From the NCBI GenBank assembly GCA_963665735.1, contig OY762444.1, positions 1,612,001-1,676,000 on the forward strand: a stretch of DNA of 64,000 bases, in the 5' to 3' direction. The DNA comes from CATOSK01 sp963665735. GTDB taxonomy: Bacteria > Chloroflexota > Dehalococcoidia > Lucifugimonadales > UBA3495. The notes under the pieces are model-generated. The model was not told the origin of the DNA. It saw only the letters and a list, made by a program, of their open reading frames with translations, and made no database searches. The translations under genes and the position numbers were made by a program. The first letter of the stretch is position 1, and each line of letters opens with the position of its first letter. Below, in pieces: positions 59,687 through 64,000 of this stretch.

Positions 59687-60254
59687 GTTTGAAGCAACCC
59701 AACTGGTCCTGAGGCACATCGGCAACCGCCCCATCGTCAGCAACCTGGGCCCCACCACCGACGAGCTTTGGCACGCCGGTCACCGCGACCGCAATTTCTA
59801 CACCTACGGCAACATGGGTCTTTGCTCTTCCATCGCCCTAGGCATGGCCGTATCCACCGAAGAAAAGGTCATCTCCCTGGACGGCGACGGCTCCCTGCTG
59901 ATGAATCTGGGAACCATCGCCACCATCGGCCGGGAGCAGCCCAAAAACCTCATCGTCATCGTGTGGGACAACGAAGAGTGGGGGCAGACCGGCCACCAGC
60001 CCAGCCATACCGCGATGGGCACCGACCTGGAGCAGGTGGCCCGCAGTTGCAGCATAGCCAACACTGAAACCGTCAGCGACCTGGAATCCCTGGAGTCGGC
60101 GTTGGTAACGGCCCTGGAAAACGACGGCCCCTGGTTCATAGTCGCCAAGATAGAAGAAGTTGGCTATATGCCGGTGGCCCCCATCGAGCCGGAAATGACC
60201 CTGTACCGTTTCCGCCACACCTACGTGGAACCGCAAAAGCCCGTGACGCCGTAG
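59679..60254 (+). CDS. TPP enzyme, beta subunit (ComE-like)
   Basis: A 191-residue subunit with TTG start behind GGAGG. The TPP/magnesium motif is SLDGDGSLLMNLGTIATIG ending VIVWDNEEWGQTG. GNMGLCSSIALGMAVSTEE is also typical. Together with the alpha subunit it decarboxylates a 3-sulfo- or 3-phospho-pyruvate-type acid. In this setting, organosulfur breakdown would fit the LLM monooxygenases, but no coenzyme M or taurine genes are present, so the substrate is open. Confidence 0.85.
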   Translation: MHRFEATQLVLRHIGNRPIVSNLGPTTDELWHAGHRDRNFYTYGNMGLCSSIALGMAVSTEEKVISLDGDGSLLMNLGTIATIGREQPKNLIVIVWDNEEWGQTGHQPSHTAMGTDLEQVARSCSIANTETVSDLESLESALVTALENDGPWFIVAKIEEVGYMPVAPIEPEMTLYRFRHTYVEPQKPVTP

Positions 60255-60264
60255 AGTTGGAGCC

Positions 60265-60723
60265 ATGACCCAGAAGAAAATTACTGACTTGACCGTCGAA
60301 GAGTTCACTGGTCTAGTCCGCCAAATCGTAATGGAGACCATTTGTAACTTGACCCCGGAACTCGATAACGCCGGCGGAATTACTGGCGAAATCGAAGACT
60401 CTCCCGAGAGCGCCGACGGTAGCCCAACCAAGCAACCGAGGGTGTTGGGGCTAGGGAAGGACAAATTGACCATCATTTCCGACGATGACGATTACCTGGA
60501 GGACTTTAAAGGCTATATGCCGCCGGAGGGATTCGTTAATCCCAACCGTGGCCGATGGCCGCGCCGCTTGGCCGATGTGCGGGCCAAAAGGCAAAAAGAA
60601 GCGGGTGTGGAAACCGATTCCCCCGATGCCGCCGAAAACGCCAACAAGAAACCGCTGAAACCGGGGTTCTGGACGGGCTTGTTAATCATCCACGAAGACG
60701 ATGATTCTCCTGGGCGTCCTTAA
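60265..60723 (+). CDS. Putative antitoxin upstream of VapC
   Basis: A 152-residue protein. It starts MTQKKITDLTVEEFTGLVRQ, the 'itDLTveEF..Lir' opening of many small DNA-binding antitoxin-like proteins, followed by charged, probably disordered sequence (IISDDDDYLEDFKGYMPPEG). The PIN-toxin gene starts 12 bp after its stop, giving the antitoxin-toxin order. It is longer than the usual 60-90 residues, and the composition is less GC-rich than the neighbours. Family not firmly assigned. Confidence 0.5.
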   Translation: MTQKKITDLTVEEFTGLVRQIVMETICNLTPELDNAGGITGEIEDSPESADGSPTKQPRVLGLGKDKLTIISDDDDYLEDFKGYMPPEGFVNPNRGRWPRRLADVRAKRQKEAGVETDSPDAAENANKKPLKPGFWTGLLIIHEDDDSPGRP

Positions 60724-60735
60724 AGCCGGATTCCT

Positions 60736-61122
60736 GTGAACCTTCTGTTCGATACCCACACATTTCTGTGGATGTCCCAGGGTCACCGCCGGTTAAGCGC
60801 AACGGTTTTGGGCCTGTTATCCGAACCGGAGAATCAACTATTTCTCAGCGCCGCATCCTATTGGGAAATTGCCATCAAAATCTCGACGGGCAAACTTTCC
60901 ACCGTTTTGCCGCTACCGGATTTGGTTGACCATTTGCTGGGTGCTACGAACCTTCATCTATTGCCCATCGCGGTGGCCCACGCCGCTTTTATCAGCGATT
61001 TGCCCTTCCACCACCGAGACCCTTTTGACCGGATGCTCATTGCCCAATCCCTGGTAGAAGATTTGCCCATTTTGGGCCGTGACACCACCTTCGACCAATA
61101 CGGCGTCAATCGCATCTGGTAG
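60736..61122 (+). CDS. VapC-type PIN-domain toxin
   Basis: A 128-residue PIN-domain ribonuclease. Acidic residues of the active site are D6 in LFDTHTFLW, E42-like in SAASYWEIAIKISTGKL, and D in HHRDPFDRMLIAQSLVEDL. GTG start. Such toxins cleave tRNA or rRNA and are held by the product of the gene upstream. The conserved 'sas.WEiaiK...gkl' segment is that of the Sll0205-like PIN subfamily. A terminator follows. Confidence 0.88.
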   Translation: MNLLFDTHTFLWMSQGHRRLSATVLGLLSEPENQLFLSAASYWEIAIKISTGKLSTVLPLPDLVDHLLGATNLHLLPIAVAHAAFISDLPFHHRDPFDRMLIAQSLVEDLPILGRDTTFDQYGVNRIW

Positions 61123-61154
61123 CGGCCTTCCCCAAATGCGCTGCCAAAAATAAA

Positions 61155-61178
61155 CGGCCCGGGCAATCTGCCCGGGCC
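61155..61178. terminator. Bidirectional terminator hairpin
   Basis: Arms GGCCCGGGCA and TGCCCGGGCC with a 3-base loop, flanked by AAAAATAAA on the left and ATTATT on the right. It sits between the converging vapC and dienelactone hydrolase genes. Confidence 0.8.
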
Positions 61179-61213
61179 ATTATTGACCATTGTCGGAGTT
61201 GTGACTTGGCGGC

Positions 61214-62014
61214 CTAGCTCTTCAGGTGTTCATTGAAGAAGGCCACCGTGCGGGCGAAGGCGTCTTCGGCGGCGGCCTGATTGTAGCTGCCCCGCTCGTC
61301 GCAGTTGAAGCCGTGCCCCGCGTCGGGATAACTCTTGAAGTCGTGGGAGACGCCGGCGGCGGTCAATGCTTGGGCAATCGTCTCCACGTCCGACGGTGAC
61401 GGGTTTTCGTCCTGGCCGCCAAAGTTGCCCATGACGGGGCAACTGATGTTGCCGGTCAGCTCAATGGGGGCCGGCCCGTCGCCGAAGGGAATCAGGATGC
61501 GGCCGCCATAGTAAACCGAGGCGGCGTCAATGCCGGGGCAACTGGTGGCCGCCAGGTAGGCGATGCGCCCGCCGACGCAGTAGCCGACGATGCCGATTTT
61601 TTGACCGTTGGTGCGCCGGAACTGGTCGCCCTGCGTCCAGCGGATGACTTCGTTGATGTCCAGCACCAGCTCATCGTCCCGCAGCGCTCCCATATAGCGG
61701 TTGCGGGCCGGAACGTCCTCATCCCCATAGCCCAGCTTGGGGTTGGGATGTTCCCGGTGGAACAGCGCCGGCGCCACCGCCACGAAACCCTGGGCGGCGA
61801 ACTGGTCGCAGACCTTTTCAATGTGCCGGTTCACGCCAAACGCTTCTTGCGCGACGATGATGGTCGGCCAAGCGGTGCCGGCGCTGGGCAGAGGGTGACT
61901 GACGTAAATGACCATGTCCTGACTTTCCGCGCCCTGGTTCACGTCGTAGGACTGGCCCGGATGGTCTTCTCCCTCACCGCCGGCGAATCTTAGATGCTCC
62001 CAAAATGATGGCAT
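61214..62014 (-). CDS. Dienelactone hydrolase family protein
   Basis: A 266-residue alpha/beta hydrolase. The nucleophile is Cys146 in IVGYCVGGRIAYL, and the acid and histidine are in GGQDENP and YPDAGHGFNCDE (H234). Dienelactone hydrolases open lactones formed in aromatic ring cleavage; members also act on carboxymethylenebutenolide analogues. GAGGAGGAGG precedes ATG 62014. The 62015-62296 gap holds the start regions of this gene and the divergent reductase, with no clear feature. Confidence 0.88.
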   Translation of the reverse strand: MPSFWEHLRFAGGEGEDHPGQSYDVNQGAESQDMVIYVSHPLPSAGTAWPTIIVAQEAFGVNRHIEKVCDQFAAQGFVAVAPALFHREHPNPKLGYGDEDVPARNRYMGALRDDELVLDINEVIRWTQGDQFRRTNGQKIGIVGYCVGGRIAYLAATSCPGIDAASVYYGGRILIPFGDGPAPIELTGNISCPVMGNFGGQDENPSPSDVETIAQALTAAGVSHDFKSYPDAGHGFNCDERGSYNQAAAEDAFARTVAFFNEHLKS

Positions 62015-62296
62015 GACGTAACTTCCTCCTCCTCGATAATTAGTACGCCGTTGCAATCCCAGGAAAACCGCTGTAGGGGGTAAATATCTGCTGTTTACCC
62101 GTTCCTCCAGCAGGCAAACCTCGTTTCTTGGCCCAACGCTTTCCTTAACCAATCCGCGCCCGACCAACGTGCCCCGATTTTAGCAAAGCGCAAGCCAACA
62201 TACAAGTTTCGCCTCAACCCTGCCGCCGTGGTATATTCCAGCAGTCCCCGGCCCATCTCGGACCGGGGAGACATAAGCGCCAGGCAGGAGACAACT

Positions 62297-63217
62297 ATGG
62301 CCCAGGTGGGTTTCATTGGTCTTGGCAATATGGGCGGGCCGATGGCGCAACGGCTGATGGACGCCGGGCACATCGTTACCGGCTATAACCGCACCCAGGC
62401 CCGCGCCCAGTGGCTCATTGACCGGGGGATGCGCTGGGCCGACACCCCTCGCCAGGCCGTCGAACAATCCGAAGTCACCATCAGTATGCTGCGGGACACC
62501 GAGGCCCTGGAAGCCGTAGCCAACGGCGAAAACGGCGTTCTGGCCGGCCTATCCCCCGGCCAGGTATTAGTGGACATGAGCACCGTCAACCCGGAAGCCA
62601 GCCGCTTTCTTGCTGCTAGGGTCGCCGCCCTGGGCGCCCGTATGCTGGACGCCCCGGTATCGGGTAGCTCCGTCACCCTGCTGGCCGGGCGATTGTCCAT
62701 AATGGTGGGTGGGGAACGCGACGTTTATGAGCGGGTCAAGCCCATCCTGCAAGCCATCGGCCCCACCGTGGACTATGTTGGCGAAAACGGCCTGGCCGTC
62801 ACCATGAAAGTCGCCACCAACCTGAGCCTGCCCGTGCAGATTCTTTCCTTTTGCGAAAGCATCCTGCTGGCCGAAAAGAGCGGTATCCCCCGGGAGACTG
62901 CCATCCGGGTGCTGCTCAACAGCGTGGTAGCCTCCCCGGCCCTCAACTATCGCATTCCGCTAATCCTCGACCCGCCGGATGAACCCCTTTTCGATGTAAG
63001 CATGATGCAGAAAGACCTGAAACTGGCCCTGGACTTGGGCCAAACCCTGGCCGTGCCGCTGCCCACCACGGGCCTGGCCGACCAATGGCTGACCGCCGCC
63101 CGAGGCCGGGGCCTGGAAAGCCAGGACTTTGCCGCCCTGTTTCAACTGCTGGCCGAGTTGTCCGGCGTGGATGGAACACCACCCGGACGGACGGCAGAGT
63201 TTTCTCCACCATCCTGA
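62297..63217 (+). CDS. NAD(P)-dependent beta-hydroxyacid dehydrogenase
   Basis: A 306-residue 3-hydroxyisobutyrate dehydrogenase-like enzyme. VGFIGLGNMGGPMAQRLMDA is the cofactor motif, VDMSTVNPEASRFLAARVAA and LDAPVSGSSVTLLAGRLSIM the substrate loop, and MKVATNLSLPVQ holds the catalytic Lys. AGGAG precedes ATG 62297. It may reduce or oxidise small hydroxyacids; glyoxylate or succinate semialdehyde are typical alternatives. An in-frame upstream start at 62228 lacks a ribosome site. Confidence 0.9.
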   Translation: MAQVGFIGLGNMGGPMAQRLMDAGHIVTGYNRTQARAQWLIDRGMRWADTPRQAVEQSEVTISMLRDTEALEAVANGENGVLAGLSPGQVLVDMSTVNPEASRFLAARVAALGARMLDAPVSGSSVTLLAGRLSIMVGGERDVYERVKPILQAIGPTVDYVGENGLAVTMKVATNLSLPVQILSFCESILLAEKSGIPRETAIRVLLNSVVASPALNYRIPLILDPPDEPLFDVSMMQKDLKLALDLGQTLAVPLPTTGLADQWLTAARGRGLESQDFAALFQLLAELSGVDGTPPGRTAEFSPPS

Positions 63218-63261
63218 CCAGGGCAGTCTCATCATAGAAAGAAACGACTCCAAAAATCCCT

Positions 63262-63577
63262 TCCCCTCGACGGGGGAAGGCCGGAATGGGGATGAAAACT
63301 TTAGCCCCAGCTCGTCATTCCGGCTTCCGCCGGAATCCAGAAAACCCCGGGCATACAACGGCGTCCGTGTGGGCAAGGAATCCTGGATACCGGCCTACGC
63401 CGGTATGACGGTTAATATGACGACACCCCCCTCGGGGGAGTGTCGTCAATTTCATGATTCGCCATTCCCGCCTTCTACCGTCATTCCCGCGAAAGCGGGA
63501 ATCCACAACCGGCATCCTTAGACCGTGTGCGAAAAATCCCCTCCCCCTCGACGGGGGAGGGTTAGGGTGGGGGTGAA
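63262..63577. repeat. Repeat cluster after the dehydrogenase, with composite element copy 4
   Basis: In order: a C/G-rich hairpin (about 63260-63297), the two-arm composite element (63313-63411, CGTCATTCCGGCTTCCGCCG to CGGCCTACGCCGGTATGACG), CCCCCCTCGGGGGAG, a REP arm (about 63478-63512) and another hairpin (about 63536-63577). No gene lies between 63218 and 63599. Confidence 0.8.
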
Positions 63578-63599
63578 ATCCAGGTTGGCAAGCGCCCCC

Positions 63600-64000
63600 T
63601 TAGCCAGCCTCCACCAGCCGTCCAACGGCTCTCCTGACCATGTTGCGGGCCATCGGAGTCTTGTAGCCGTTCTGGGCCATCGGGCGGGCGTTAGGCAGGG
63701 CCAGACCACCGGCCTGGGTTGCGTCCACGTCGGCGACCCGGCGGCCCCGCAGATAGTCCTCTACTTCTACCGCCCGGTAGGGAACCGGCGCCACTCCCCC
63801 CAGGCATACGTCAGCACCGGCGATTACGCCCCCGGCCACGGTTACAACCGCCGCCACGCTGACCAGCGCAAAGTCTCCCGACTCCCGCTCCCGGGATTTC
63901 AGGTAAAGGCTGCGTCGTTCCCCCTGTCGCGGGGGCGCTGGCAGGTGGACTTGGACAAGAATCTCTCCGGCAACCAGCGAAGTCTCCCTGGTAACGTCCT
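63600..64000 (-). CDS. Xanthine/CO dehydrogenase family FAD subunit, C-terminal part
   Basis: The frame stays open past the window's end, so only the last about 133 residues are seen. SRERESGDFALVSVAAVVT is the start of the C-terminal domain of the medium (flavin) subunit of molybdenum hydroxylases (CoxM/CutM); LGGVAPVPYRAVEVEDYLRG and ALPNARPMAQNGYKTPMARN complete it. The family passes electrons from the molybdenum centre to FAD. The N-terminal FAD motif and the partner subunits are outside. Whether it is a CO dehydrogenase cannot be told from this part. Confidence 0.87.
   Translation of the reverse strand, partial: DVTRETSLVAGEILVQVHLPAPPRQGERRSLYLKSRERESGDFALVSVAAVVTVAGGVIAGADVCLGGVAPVPYRAVEVEDYLRGRRVADVDATQAGGLALPNARPMAQNGYKTPMARNMVRRAVGRLVEAG

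Overview
The window is 64 kb of GC-rich DNA from a bacterial chromosome. Its gene content suggests a free-living aerobic member of the Chloroflexota (SAR202 / Dehalococcoidia-like). The evidence is two luciferase-like flavin monooxygenases, three CaiB/BaiF CoA-transferases, a 2-oxoacid:ferredoxin oxidoreductase, system I cytochrome c maturation genes, a xanthine/CO-dehydrogenase-type flavoprotein, and many short palindromic repeats. This placement is inferred from gene families, not from a marker-gene tree. There are no rRNA or tRNA genes, no CRISPR array and no prophage.

Layout. 0-5 kb: 5' end of an amidase with its small partner subunit, a DUF2182/DUF1326 membrane pair, a repeat-rich gap, and a CoA-transferase. 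4.5-9.5 kb: DUF429 gene, cobalamin riboswitch with bluB, DUF2851, cupin, and an asparaginase-like protein with altered active-site residues. 9.6-18.5 kb: ftsH with hflK/hflC nearby, then sucC, an Mrr-N-like gene and sucD on the other strand. 18.5-20.5 kb: non-coding block with a promoter-driven candidate structured RNA and a helically phased repeat, followed by the korAB operon. 23-28 kb: a DUF4258/DUF2283 toxin-antitoxin-like cluster and ccmABCDE. 28-38 kb: GIY-YIG protein, SDR, LLM monooxygenase, folate gene, two Yip1 paralogues, lysS overlapping a fused MNT-HEPN gene, and serS. 37.7-40.2 kb: rhodanese and a three-gene split cobalt-type nitrile/thiocyanate hydrolase, followed by an intact IS982 element. 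41-48 kb: MFS transporter, second LLM monooxygenase, a five-unit tandem repeat array, MBL hydrolase, a lower-GC methyltransferase-like gene, and a frameshifted radical SAM gene. 49-50.3 kb: second copy of the candidate RNA with two phased-repeat modules. 50-64 kb: dehydrogenase, UdgB, membrane proteins, two CoA-transferases (one frameshifted) around a flavin reductase, a ComDE-like TPP enzyme, a VapC toxin pair, and the end of a CoxM-like subunit.

The strongest unexplained signal is the pair of non-coding elements at 19.2-20.1 kb and 49.3-50.2 kb. Both begin with a near-consensus sigma-70 promoter with an 18-bp spacer. Both carry nested hairpins in which two base pairs have changed in a compensatory way between copies. 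Both end in modules of 10-bp-phased short repeats. Accessory genes (Mrr-N-like, GIY-YIG, DUF429, methyltransferase-like, antitoxin-like) are visibly less GC-rich than the core genes around them, which suggests gain by transfer.
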